A stretch of 64,000 nt of DNA, from assembly GCF_024158025.1 (NCBI RefSeq), contig NZ_JAMZEL010000007.1:255582-319581 (forward strand), written 5' to 3'. Below, one piece after another: positions 17,730-25,480 of the stretch (position 1 is the first letter of the stretch; each line of letters starts with the position of its first letter). Both the position numbers and the translations under genes were made by a program. The notes under the pieces are model-generated. The model did no database searches and was not told where the DNA came from. It saw only the letters and a program-made list of their open reading frames with translations. The DNA comes from Runella salmonicolor (GTDB lineage: Bacteria; Bacteroidota; Bacteroidia; Cytophagales; Spirosomataceae).

Positions 17730-17873
17730 CGACCTTGAATCTACGGGCATTTCAGGCGGGTTTTATGTATTTTGGGTTTGGAAAATTGTGCTTTCATCCG
17801 TAAAACTTGGTTTTGCCCCATATTCTCTTAAACTTTACTTAAAAATAAACTCCAATAGAACCTTTTTGAAGCT

Positions 17874-18362
17874 ATGGCCGCGATTTCTTTGAATGTCAAC
17901 GGAAAAAACTTTTCCCTTGATATTGACCCCAAAATGCCGCTCCTCTGGGCAATCCGCGATTTTGTAGGACTAAAAGGTACCAAATTTGGCTGCGGAATTG
18001 CGCAGTGTGGTGCCTGTACCGTTCATTTAGAAGGCAAACCTACCCGTTCATGTGTGCTTCCTGTGCAGGCCGTAATTGGTAAAAAAATTACGACGATTGA
18101 AGGCCTCGGCACCGAAGAAAATCTGCATCCAGTACAACAGGCGTGGATTGAGGAGCAAGTGCCGCAGTGTGGTTATTGCCAGTCGGGCCAAATCATGGCG
18201 GCAAGTGCTTTGTTGAAAGAAAAAGCCAACCCTACCGATGCCGATATTGATTCTGCTATGCGCGGCCATATTTGTCGTTGTGGTACGTATGACCGTATTC
18301 GTAAAGCGATTAAACGAGCGGCAAAAGATACGCCTAAAGCCGACGTAACTGGCGGAAAATAA
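17874..18362 (+). CDS. 2Fe-2S subunit of a molybdenum hydroxylase (IorA/YagT-like)
   Basis: The 162-residue small subunit carries two [2Fe-2S] centres: C40/C45/C48/C60 (plant-ferredoxin-type GCGIAQCGAC) and C99/C102/C134/C136 (CGYCQSGQ, HICRCGTY). It passes electrons from the molybdopterin subunit encoded 55 bases downstream. The two-gene layout without a FAD subunit resembles isoquinoline 1-oxidoreductase and related aldehyde/heteroaromatic oxidoreductases that donate to cytochromes. The actual substrate is unknown. Confidence 0.93.
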   Translation: MAAISLNVNGKNFSLDIDPKMPLLWAIRDFVGLKGTKFGCGIAQCGACTVHLEGKPTRSCVLPVQAVIGKKITTIEGLGTEENLHPVQQAWIEEQVPQCGYCQSGQIMAASALLKEKANPTDADIDSAMRGHICRCGTYDRIRKAIKRAAKDTPKADVTGGK

Positions 18363-18417
18363 ACCACAACTTGCACATCAACAGTGATGTGTCATTAGGC
18401 AAAAAAAAGACAAAAAA

Positions 18418-20571
18418 ATGAGCAATCGTAGAGATTTCATAAAAACACTTGGCTTATCATCGGCGGGTCTGATGATGGGCCTTTCGGCTTCCTCTAAGCC
18501 AACGGTCATTCATTTAAACGGAGCAGGGCCATCCGCATTGGCCCTCGAAATCAATCCATTTATTGTGATTGAGCCAAACGGGAAAATCATTTTGATTAAT
18601 CCGCGACCTGACATGGGTCAAGGTTCCACGCAGGCTGTACCGTCGCTGTTGGCTGAAGAGCTTGAAGTGCGCCTCGACCAAGTAACTATTTGGCAGTCAG
18701 ATGGAAAAGGAAAGTACGGCGACCAAACCTCGGGCGGAAGCAGCAGCGTGCGTGCCTTATGGAAGCCAATCCGTCAGGCAGGAGCTGCTGCCCGGGAAAT
18801 GCTGGTGAAAGCCGCCGCTCAGCGCTGGAGCGTTCCTGAAAGCGAGTGTTATGCCAAAGAAGCCAAAGTTTTCCACAGACCGAGTGGAAAATCGTTGACT
18901 TACGGAGAAGTAGCCGACGAAGCCTCAAAATTTGAAGTACCTAAAAACCCCGCACTCAAAGAGGCCAAAGACTTTAAGATTGTAGGAAAATACGCCCCCC
19001 GACTCGACGTACCAGCGCGGGTAACAGGCAAGGCCGTTTTTGGTATTGACGTTGAAGTACCTGGAATGGTTTATGCCGTCATGATTCACAATCCCCATAT
19101 TTTTGGAAAAGTAGTATCGATTGATGATACAGAAGCACTCAAAATCAAAGGGGTACAAAAAGTTTTGAAGTGTGAGCGCCCAATGCCTCACCGCACGGCC
19201 GAAGCCGTGGCAATCATCGCAGATAATTATTGGGCGGCCTTATCGGCCAAAAAAGTGGTAAAAGTCCAGTGGGACAACGGAACAGTACCCCATACCTTAA
19301 CTACCGATGCTTATTTCAAAAAATGCGCGGAAGCGGCTACCAAAGAAGGCCTAAAAGGTGAAGAATCGGGTGATTTTGCAGCGGCATTTGCGGGTGCAGC
19401 CAAAAAATTGGAAGCACTTTATGAAACTCCGTTTTTGGCACACGCACCAATGGAGCCAGAAAATGCCATTGCGCACGTAAAAGAAGACGGTACGGCGGAA
19501 GTTTGGGCGCCGATTCAAGGGCCAGATTGGGCCTTGCGCGACTTGGCTGGGTATCTCAAAATCAAACCCGAACAAATAAAAATAAACGTAGCGTTGTTGG
19601 GCGGAGCCTTTGGCCGTAAAGCTTACCATGATTTTTTGTTGGAAGCCTGTTTTCTTTCGAAAGAAGTGAAAAAACCAGTCAAATTGGTTTGGACGCGCGA
19701 AGATGACATCACCCAAGGGCCATACCGCCCCGGTATGATGGCGCGGATGCAGGGAGGGGTTGATGAGAAAGGCAATATTGTAGCCTATCACCACCATCCT
19801 ATTGGAGAATCTATTCAGTTTCAGGTATTCAAAGCGCCAAATGATAAGCCAGACGATTGGATTTGCGGGGAATTGAGCCAAAAAGAACAAAAATATACGA
19901 TTCCAGCCTTCAAAGTGTCGTTTACGCACGTCGATACTGAGATTCCGATTGTGTGGTGGCGCTCCGTATATGCGTCCAATTTTGGGTTTAGTCAGGAAGG
20001 GTTTTTGGACGAACTTATCCATTCGGCGGGCAAAGACCCATTGAAAGCGCGTCTGGAAATAATGACCGATGAGCGATTCAAAAAAGTGCTCGAAACATTG
20101 GGAGAAAAAGCCAAATGGGGCGAAAAACTTCCCGCTGGACACGGAAAAGGCATCGCTGTTTTTAAATCGTTTGGTAGTATCAGTGCGTGTTGCATTACAG
20201 TAGCCAAGCACGGAGCGGGCGTAAAAGTGGAAAAAGTGGTGTCGGTCATTGACTGCGGTCATTACGTAAATCCGGACAATGTGAAAGCCCAAACTGAAGG
20301 CAATATTGTGATGGGTATCACGGCGGCGGTTAAAAAAGGAGTGACGTTTACGCACGGGCAAGCCGACCATACCAATTTCCATCAATACCATGTAATGCGT
20401 TTTAACGAAATGCCGGCGGTTGAGATTCATATCATAGAAAGCGGCGCCGAACCAGGTGGAGTAGGTGAGCCAGGATTGCCTCCGATAGCTCCGGCGCTGG
20501 CCAATGCCGTTTTTGCCGCAACGGGCAAACGCATCCGAAAATTGCCGTTTGATTTGAATACGTTGGCGTAG
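18418..20571 (+). CDS. Molybdopterin-binding subunit of a xanthine-dehydrogenase-family oxidoreductase (IorB-like)
   Basis: The 717-residue protein begins with a twin-arginine-like signal (SNRRDFIKTLGLSSAGLMMG), so the complex is probably exported folded to the periplasm. It has the MoCo-binding segments of the family: GQGSTQAVPSLLAEEL, TPFLAHAPMEPENA, LLGGAFGRK, VWTREDD and the catalytic Glu in GGVGEPGLPP. It is longer on the N-terminal side than XdhB, as in IorB. It pairs with the upstream 2Fe-2S subunit. A strong terminator follows at 20634. Confidence 0.92.
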   Translation: MSNRRDFIKTLGLSSAGLMMGLSASSKPTVIHLNGAGPSALALEINPFIVIEPNGKIILINPRPDMGQGSTQAVPSLLAEELEVRLDQVTIWQSDGKGKYGDQTSGGSSSVRALWKPIRQAGAAAREMLVKAAAQRWSVPESECYAKEAKVFHRPSGKSLTYGEVADEASKFEVPKNPALKEAKDFKIVGKYAPRLDVPARVTGKAVFGIDVEVPGMVYAVMIHNPHIFGKVVSIDDTEALKIKGVQKVLKCERPMPHRTAEAVAIIADNYWAALSAKKVVKVQWDNGTVPHTLTTDAYFKKCAEAATKEGLKGEESGDFAAAFAGAAKKLEALYETPFLAHAPMEPENAIAHVKEDGTAEVWAPIQGPDWALRDLAGYLKIKPEQIKINVALLGGAFGRKAYHDFLLEACFLSKEVKKPVKLVWTREDDITQGPYRPGMMARMQGGVDEKGNIVAYHHHPIGESIQFQVFKAPNDKPDDWICGELSQKEQKYTIPAFKVSFTHVDTEIPIVWWRSVYASNFGFSQEGFLDELIHSAGKDPLKARLEIMTDERFKKVLETLGEKAKWGEKLPAGHGKGIAVFKSFGSISACCITVAKHGAGVKVEKVVSVIDCGHYVNPDNVKAQTEGNIVMGITAAVKKGVTFTHGQADHTNFHQYHVMRFNEMPAVEIHIIESGAEPGGVGEPGLPPIAPALANAVFAATGKRIRKLPFDLNTLA

Positions 20572-20580
20572 GAAACGGAA

Positions 20581-20611
20581 CACTTTCCAAGTCTTCAAGA
20601 CTTGGAAAGTG
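20581..20611. repeat. Perfect 31-bp palindrome
   Basis: CACTTTCCAAGTCTT and its exact complement AAGACTTGGAAAGTG flank a single C, just after the stop of the molybdenum hydroxylase gene. The element has no U-tract and is followed 22 bases on by a standard terminator. A palindrome of the same length and layout is at 32799-32829, so this is probably a dispersed palindromic repeat. Confidence 0.75.
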
Positions 20612-20633
20612 TAAGTGTATGGATATCATACCA

Positions 20634-20659
20634 AAAGCGGCTTTCGGGCCGCTTTTTTT
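20634..20659 (+). terminator. Rho-independent terminator
   Basis: AAAGCGGC-TTTCGG-GCCGCTTT followed by a run of T, downstream of the molybdenum hydroxylase genes. Confidence 0.85.
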
Positions 20660-20668
20660 GTGGGTCTG

Positions 20669-20719
20669 TTTATCTTGTAAAGTTTTTATATATCTTTGCA
20701 ATTCGGTATGCTTGCATAC
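20669..20719 (+). promoter_or_regulatory. Promoter and palindromic operator of the acyl-CoA dehydrogenase gene
   Basis: TATCTTTG (20691-20698) followed by CA is a close match to the Bacteroidota -7 element, with TTTA 18 bases upstream as a weak -33. The perfect palindrome GTATGC-TT-GCATAC (20706-20719) lies at the predicted transcription start. The identical 14 bases lie upstream of the FadN-type gene at 30309-30322. A repressor operator, for example of a TetR-type fatty-acid regulator, is the likely reading. Confidence 0.7.
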
Positions 20720-20762
20720 TAATAAAACCTAATTGCTGAACCTTCTAACTGCTTAACTGTCA

Positions 20763-22556
20763 ATGGCCCAGTACTATAGCCGTCGTAACCTTAATTTTCT
20801 TCTCTACGAAGTATTTAATGCTACCGAGTTAACGCACTACCCCTACTACAGCGCTCATGACCGCGAAACGTTTGACATGACGATTGATGCCGTCACCCAG
20901 ATAGGCGATACTATCATGTTTCCGCATTTTCGTGATTTGGACCGAAACCAGCCAGAACTGAAAAATGGCAAAGTGACCGTTCACCCCAAAGTAGGCGAAT
21001 ACCTCAAAGCAATGGGCGACGCGGGACTGATTGGCACGGGCTTTTCTTTTGAAGACGGCGGCCAGCAATTGCCCGAAATAGTTAATTCTATTCTTGGGTT
21101 TATTTTAATGGCAGCTAACAACGGCATGATGTACACTGGCCTTACTTCGGGGGCGGCCCGGCTGATTGCCTCGTTTGCTTCGGAAGAATTAAAACAAACC
21201 TACGTAGAAAAAATGCTGGGCGGAAAATGGCAAGGCACGATGGCCCTGACCGAACCTCAGGCAGGAAGTTCATTATCTGATATTACGACCTCAGCTACTC
21301 CGCAGGCAGACGGCTCTTACCGAATCAAAGGCCAAAAGGTCTTTATTTCGGCTGGAGATCATGATCAGTGCGAAAATATCATTCACCTGATGTTGGCACG
21401 GATTGACGGTGCGCCCAAAGGTACCAAAGGCATTTCTCTTTTTATAGTACCCAAATACCGCCTTGACGGCACCGAAAATGACGTAACTTCTACAGGAATC
21501 TATCATAAATTAGGTCAACGGGGTGTTCCTGCCATGCACCTGACCATGGGTGACCGCGATGATTGTCACGGCTGGTTGGTGGGCGAACCGCACCGAGGGC
21601 TTAATTACATGTTTCAGATGATGAACGAAGCCCGCATCGGCGTAGGAATGACGGGCGTGGCAATTGCTTCGGCCGCGTATGGGGCTTCGTTGCAATACGC
21701 CAAAGAGCGTCCCCAAAGCCGTCGATTGAATGAAAAGTCGGCCTTGGATAGCCCTCAAATTCCAATCATTCAACATCCAGATGTAAAACGAATGTTGCTG
21801 CTGCAAAAGGCAATCGTGGAAGGTTCACTATCACTTTTGATGGAAACTGCCCGCTGTACCGATATTGCTCACGCGAGTGAAGACCCCGAAGAGAAGGAAA
21901 AATACCATTTGATGCTTGAATTGCTGACGCCAGTGGCAAAAACCTATCCGACCGAAATGGGAATGGTGGCCGTGAGCAATGGACTACAAGTGCTAGGAGG
22001 ATATGGTTTTACGGAAGATTTTCCGTTGGAACAGCTTTACCGTGATATTCGTATCACGCCGATTTATGAAGGAACCACTGGCATTCAGTCGCAAGATTTG
22101 CTTGGTCGTAAGATGACTATGAAAGGCGGTAAACCTGCGCAATATCTTTTTGGGGAAGTGGCCAAAACCATTGCCGAAGCAGAAAACCACGAAACCCTGA
22201 AACCTTACGCCCAAAAATTGAAGGCTGAATTGGCCCGTTTGCAGGAAGTAACGATGGCTTTGATGCCCTTTGCCATGCAGGGCGATATTGAGCGATTTTT
22301 GATGGATGCGACCCTATACATGGAAATGTTTGGTATCAGTACCGTGGCGTGGCAGTGGCTGAAGCAGGCCGTTGTGGCGCAGCGCACCATTGTTACACAA
22401 AATCCTGACGGCGAAGAGCTGGCGTTTTACGAAGGAAAAATTCATACGATGAAATTCTTCTTCCATTATGAAGTCCCCAAAACGCTTGGATTGGCGGTGC
22501 GTTTAAAAGACAACGAAGTATTGACAATTGCCACTGAAAAAGAGGTGATTTTGTAA
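20763..22556 (+). CDS. Acyl-CoA dehydrogenase
   Basis: The 597-residue flavoenzyme catalyses the first step of fatty-acyl-CoA beta-oxidation. It has the FAD/substrate signatures MALTEPQAGSSLSD, KVFISAGDHD, NEARIGVGMTGVA and QVLGGYGFTEDFPLEQLYRD, followed by the catalytic Glu region TPIYEGTTGIQSQDLLGRK. The extra C-terminal domain of about 130 residues after that motif is usual for the long bacterial FadE2-like type. It starts at the ATG at 20763. The operator-like palindrome upstream is shared with the other beta-oxidation gene of the window. Confidence 0.93.
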   Translation: MAQYYSRRNLNFLLYEVFNATELTHYPYYSAHDRETFDMTIDAVTQIGDTIMFPHFRDLDRNQPELKNGKVTVHPKVGEYLKAMGDAGLIGTGFSFEDGGQQLPEIVNSILGFILMAANNGMMYTGLTSGAARLIASFASEELKQTYVEKMLGGKWQGTMALTEPQAGSSLSDITTSATPQADGSYRIKGQKVFISAGDHDQCENIIHLMLARIDGAPKGTKGISLFIVPKYRLDGTENDVTSTGIYHKLGQRGVPAMHLTMGDRDDCHGWLVGEPHRGLNYMFQMMNEARIGVGMTGVAIASAAYGASLQYAKERPQSRRLNEKSALDSPQIPIIQHPDVKRMLLLQKAIVEGSLSLLMETARCTDIAHASEDPEEKEKYHLMLELLTPVAKTYPTEMGMVAVSNGLQVLGGYGFTEDFPLEQLYRDIRITPIYEGTTGIQSQDLLGRKMTMKGGKPAQYLFGEVAKTIAEAENHETLKPYAQKLKAELARLQEVTMALMPFAMQGDIERFLMDATLYMEMFGISTVAWQWLKQAVVAQRTIVTQNPDGEELAFYEGKIHTMKFFFHYEVPKTLGLAVRLKDNEVLTIATEKEVIL

Positions 22557-22612
22557 CGATATGGGGTTCATACCCAAAAAATTTTATCATCAACTAAAAA
22601 CCGAAGCAACAG

Positions 22613-22640
22613 TCCCGACATTTGTCGGGATTTGTTGTTT
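22613..22640 (+). terminator. Terminator-like hairpin
   Basis: TCCCGACA-TT-TGTCGGGA followed by TTTGTTGTTT, downstream of the acyl-CoA dehydrogenase gene. Confidence 0.6.
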
Positions 22641-22692
22641 ATAAGGGAGTTTGGGTTTATGTTTGCGCCTGAACCCTCACTCATCACCTACC

Positions 22693-23208
22693 ATGATTAT
22701 TGGCATTGGCGGACGTAGCCGATCTGGAAAAACGACGTTTGCCGAAACATTGGTTTGGCATTTTCGTGCTCAAAACAAACGGGCACTCGCTCTGCACCAA
22801 GACGATTTCGTTAAAATTCTTCACGACATTCCCCTCATTCGTGACCGTACAGATTGGGAAACGCCAGAATCCATTGATTTTGAGTTATTAAGGAGAGCTA
22901 CTGCGTTTTTGCATCAGGATTTTGAGGTACTCGTTATCGAAGGGATTTTAGCATTTGCTGATGATGATTTGAATGCGTTGTATGATTTTTGCTTTTTCAC
23001 GCATATTTCAGAAGAAACGTTTCGTATTCGTAAAGCCGCCGATACACGCTGGGGCGAAGAGCCTGTTTGGTATATCAATCATATTTGGGAAAGCTTTTTA
23101 AAATATGGGCAACCTCCCCAAGAGTTGAAGAACCTGATGGTCATAGATGGGGAAAAACCGTATCAAATGGGGGAAATAGAGGAATTTTTGCGCCATTTTG
23201 ACAAATAA
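22693..23208 (+). CDS. P-loop nucleoside-kinase-like protein (uridine kinase-like)
   Basis: The 171-residue protein has a Walker A loop GRSRSGKTT at residues 7-15 and an HQDDF motif in the acceptor-site position, as in uridine kinase and nicotinamide riboside kinase. The segment VLVIEGILAF fits the Walker B strand, and a basic lid-like stretch (FRIRKAADTR) follows. It starts at the ATG at 22693; upstream codons of the frame lack support. The phosphorylated substrate is not determined. Confidence 0.8.
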   Translation: MIIGIGGRSRSGKTTFAETLVWHFRAQNKRALALHQDDFVKILHDIPLIRDRTDWETPESIDFELLRRATAFLHQDFEVLVIEGILAFADDDLNALYDFCFFTHISEETFRIRKAADTRWGEEPVWYINHIWESFLKYGQPPQELKNLMVIDGEKPYQMGEIEEFLRHFDK

Positions 23209-23261
23209 TTTTATTATAAATGGCCATTTTGTCATAAAAGTGGGCTTGGTACGCTGTTTGA
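23192..23261 (+). promoter_or_regulatory. Possible sigma-54 promoter with two upstream repeats
   Basis: GCCATTTTGACA (23192-23203) and GCCATTTTGTCA (23223-23234) form a direct repeat 31 bases apart. TTGGTACG-CTGT-TTGAG (23246-23262) resembles a -24/-12 promoter with the GG at 23248, but the -12 GC is GA. The arrangement of paired upstream sites and a -24/-12-like element in front of a small heat-shock gene is suggestive only. Confidence 0.3.
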
Positions 23262-23291
23262 GAATTTAAAAGCAACTAGCCAAGTAGCAAA

Positions 23292-23696
23292 ATGAAAGCA
23301 AAAATTCAAATTCCGCAAGAAATTCTGACCGCAATAGATTACGCTAATACAACCAATGGTGGAATGAGTGAACCTAATTTGTCCATCACTCAAGACGAAA
23401 AGGGGTATGAAGTACGAATCAAAGCGGCTGGTTTAGGCCCTGATAGTTTTCAGGTAGATGTGCTGAACAATCGTTTGTGGGTATATCATTTGTTGCCCCT
23501 CTTTGCAGACCGCCCCGACGGGATGGATAATCTGCAAACTGCCCGTACGCTGGGCAATTTGTTTTTGCCTAATGACGTCAACGTTGACAAAATCGTGGCG
23601 CATTATGAGCAGTCAACCCGTGAACTTAACATAACCTTACCCTATAATCATCCGACGCGTAACTTCCGTCGACACATTGATGTGTATATTGAGTAA
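23292..23696 (+). CDS. Small heat-shock protein (Hsp20/alpha-crystallin-like)
   Basis: The 134-residue protein has the alpha-crystallin domain layout: EPNLSITQDEKGYEVRIKAAGL for the first strands, an interior region, and a C-terminal FLPNDVNVDKIVAHYEQSTRELNITLP that corresponds to the conserved LP-x-VD-x-IxAxYxxGxLxIxLP pattern. It would act as an ATP-independent holdase. The central AGL and the final I-x-V (IDVYIE) fit oligomer contacts. It is a divergent member of the family. It ends 10 bases before a long bidirectional hairpin. Confidence 0.8.
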   Translation: MKAKIQIPQEILTAIDYANTTNGGMSEPNLSITQDEKGYEVRIKAAGLGPDSFQVDVLNNRLWVYHLLPLFADRPDGMDNLQTARTLGNLFLPNDVNVDKIVAHYEQSTRELNITLPYNHPTRNFRRHIDVYIE

Positions 23697-23706
23697 GGTG
23701 TTCATT

Positions 23707-23744
23707 GTCAATTAACTACGAGGTATATCTCGTAGTTAATTGAC
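23707..23744. terminator. Bidirectional hairpin between convergent genes
   Basis: A perfect 16-bp stem GTCAATTAACTACGAG / CTCGTAGTTAATTGAC encloses the six-base loop GTATAT. It lies between the stop codons of the heat-shock gene and the OmpA gene, so it can serve both. Confidence 0.75.
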
Positions 23745-23751
23745 GCGAATA

Positions 23752-25317
23752 TTATTTTTTCAAAATCTTAAACTCTACCCGACGGTTGATTTGCTTGCCT
23801 TCGTCCGTATCGTTGGAGGCTTTGGGTTTTGACTCTCCGTAGCCTTTGCTTTGCACGCGGTCGGGCTCAATTCCTTTTCCAATAAAATACTCTCTCACTG
23901 AGTCAGCTCGGTCTTGAGAGAGCTTGATGTTAGAGGCATCGCTTCCTACATTGTCGGTGTGACCACCTATTTCCAATACTAAGCCTGGATTTTCGTTGAA
24001 GGTCAGCACCATTCGGTCCAATTCTGGATTAGATTCGGGGCGTATTTCGGCTTTACCCGTATCAAAAAACAAATTATTCAAGACTCCGACGGCGTTGATT
24101 TCGATGGGGACCAATTTTAGGTTTGTCCCTGCAACTTCTTTATAATCAGTTACATTCGTTAAATCAATGTTTTGTGCTTCGGCAATAAAGTCTTTCGCAA
24201 CGGCTCGTACGCCATATTTAATCCCTTTGGGAAGGACAATTTTATATTCGCCCGTTCGGGGATCGGTTTGTGCGGTGCCTACTTCGGTACCGTCGGCCAG
24301 GTTTTCATAAATGATGCGTGCGTCAATGGGTTTTCCTGTTTTGGTGTCCAATACCTTGCCGCTCAACAACACCACGGGATCGGGTGCGGGCACAATGGAA
24401 GGCTTACTGGGCTCATCGGATTTAATCTTGATTTTTACAATATCTCCTTTGCCGAGCGTATTTTTTTTGGAAACCATATAGGCATAATCGCCCGCCGCGG
24501 CAATAGTGTAATAGGCGTCATAGCCGTCGGTGTTGATGGCTGGGCCTAAATTGACGGGCTTAGACCAAACTTTCCACGTTTTGTCAATGCGCTTGGTGTA
24601 ATAAATGTCATTGCTCCCCTGCCCACCAGTGCGGTCGCTAGAAAAATACAAGGTGGCTCCATCAGCGGCTAAAAAAGGTGTGGTTTCGGTAAAATCGTCG
24701 GTATTTACGTCAAGGCCCAAACTCATTGGCTTGGTCCACGTGCCGTTTTTTTGTTGAAAGCTTACATAAATATCATCTTTGGTACTTTTCTTTTTCTCGC
24801 TAAATGCCATCACCAGCGTTTTACCGTCGTTTGATAAAAATCCGCACATATATTCCCCTTTACTCATTCCTTCTAGCCCCGCAATATTGAGTTTTTGGGG
24901 GGCCGACCAACCATTGGCCGTGCGTTTGCTAAACGAAAAACCACGGGTTTGGTAAGTGCCTTTTTCATAAGCACCCATGATAAGTAATGTATTACCGTCG
25001 GGAGTGATGCTGTAAGCGCAATTGTATTCTTCTTTGTTAATAGGCGCAGTCATGCGACGAGCCAAACCCCATTGGTTATTGACGAGTTCAGAAAACCAAA
25101 TATCTTGGCTACCTTCCAATCCATGTGCGTTTTGGGGATGGCTTACCCGCGCAAAAAACAATGTTTTACCGTCTGGAGAGATAACTGGATTGATTTCATT
25201 GTATTCAGAATTAACAGAATTGCCCAGATTTTCTACCTTTGGCTGGCTAAAGGCAATAAATGAACAAGAAAGTGAGTGAATGAGTAAATAATAAAAGGCC
25301 GTTAGCTTTGGATTCAT
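23752..25317 (-). CDS. OmpA-family protein with PD40 propeller and carboxypeptidase-regulatory-like domain
   Basis: The 521-residue protein has a signal peptide (MNPKLTAFYYLLIHSLSCSFIAFSQ). WD40-like PD40 repeats follow (NPVISPDGKTLFFAR, TPFLAADGATLYFSSDRTGGQGSNDIY), then a CarboxypepD_reg-like Ig fold (LLSGKVLDTKTGKPIDARI). It ends in an OmpA peptidoglycan-binding domain (FFDTGKAEIRPES, EIGGHTDNVGSDASN, SQDRADSVREYF, NRRVEFKI). This combination is frequent in Bacteroidota, including PorE-like proteins of the type IX system. I start it at the ATG at 25317, which opens the signal peptide. Confidence 0.88.
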   Translation of the reverse strand: MNPKLTAFYYLLIHSLSCSFIAFSQPKVENLGNSVNSEYNEINPVISPDGKTLFFARVSHPQNAHGLEGSQDIWFSELVNNQWGLARRMTAPINKEEYNCAYSITPDGNTLLIMGAYEKGTYQTRGFSFSKRTANGWSAPQKLNIAGLEGMSKGEYMCGFLSNDGKTLVMAFSEKKKSTKDDIYVSFQQKNGTWTKPMSLGLDVNTDDFTETTPFLAADGATLYFSSDRTGGQGSNDIYYTKRIDKTWKVWSKPVNLGPAINTDGYDAYYTIAAAGDYAYMVSKKNTLGKGDIVKIKIKSDEPSKPSIVPAPDPVVLLSGKVLDTKTGKPIDARIIYENLADGTEVGTAQTDPRTGEYKIVLPKGIKYGVRAVAKDFIAEAQNIDLTNVTDYKEVAGTNLKLVPIEINAVGVLNNLFFDTGKAEIRPESNPELDRMVLTFNENPGLVLEIGGHTDNVGSDASNIKLSQDRADSVREYFIGKGIEPDRVQSKGYGESKPKASNDTDEGKQINRRVEFKILKK

Positions 25318-25480
25318 CACAAATGAAAAGTTAGGGAATAACATCACCGCAAAGAGCGAATTTCGTACCATTTTAACGAATTTGCAGATAAAATTGATAT
25401 TCAAATTGTTTTTACTGTAAAACTTCCCCTTTGACTGGTAGTAACCTTGTGTATTTCCTTAAAAGTTGAACGGACATTAT

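Noticed and set aside
19351..20598. Long minus-strand open frame (415 codons) opposite the molybdenum hydroxylase gene
   Set aside because: Composition is that of a mirror frame (rich in Arg, His, Phe), it has no family motifs, and the plus strand encodes a complete known enzyme.
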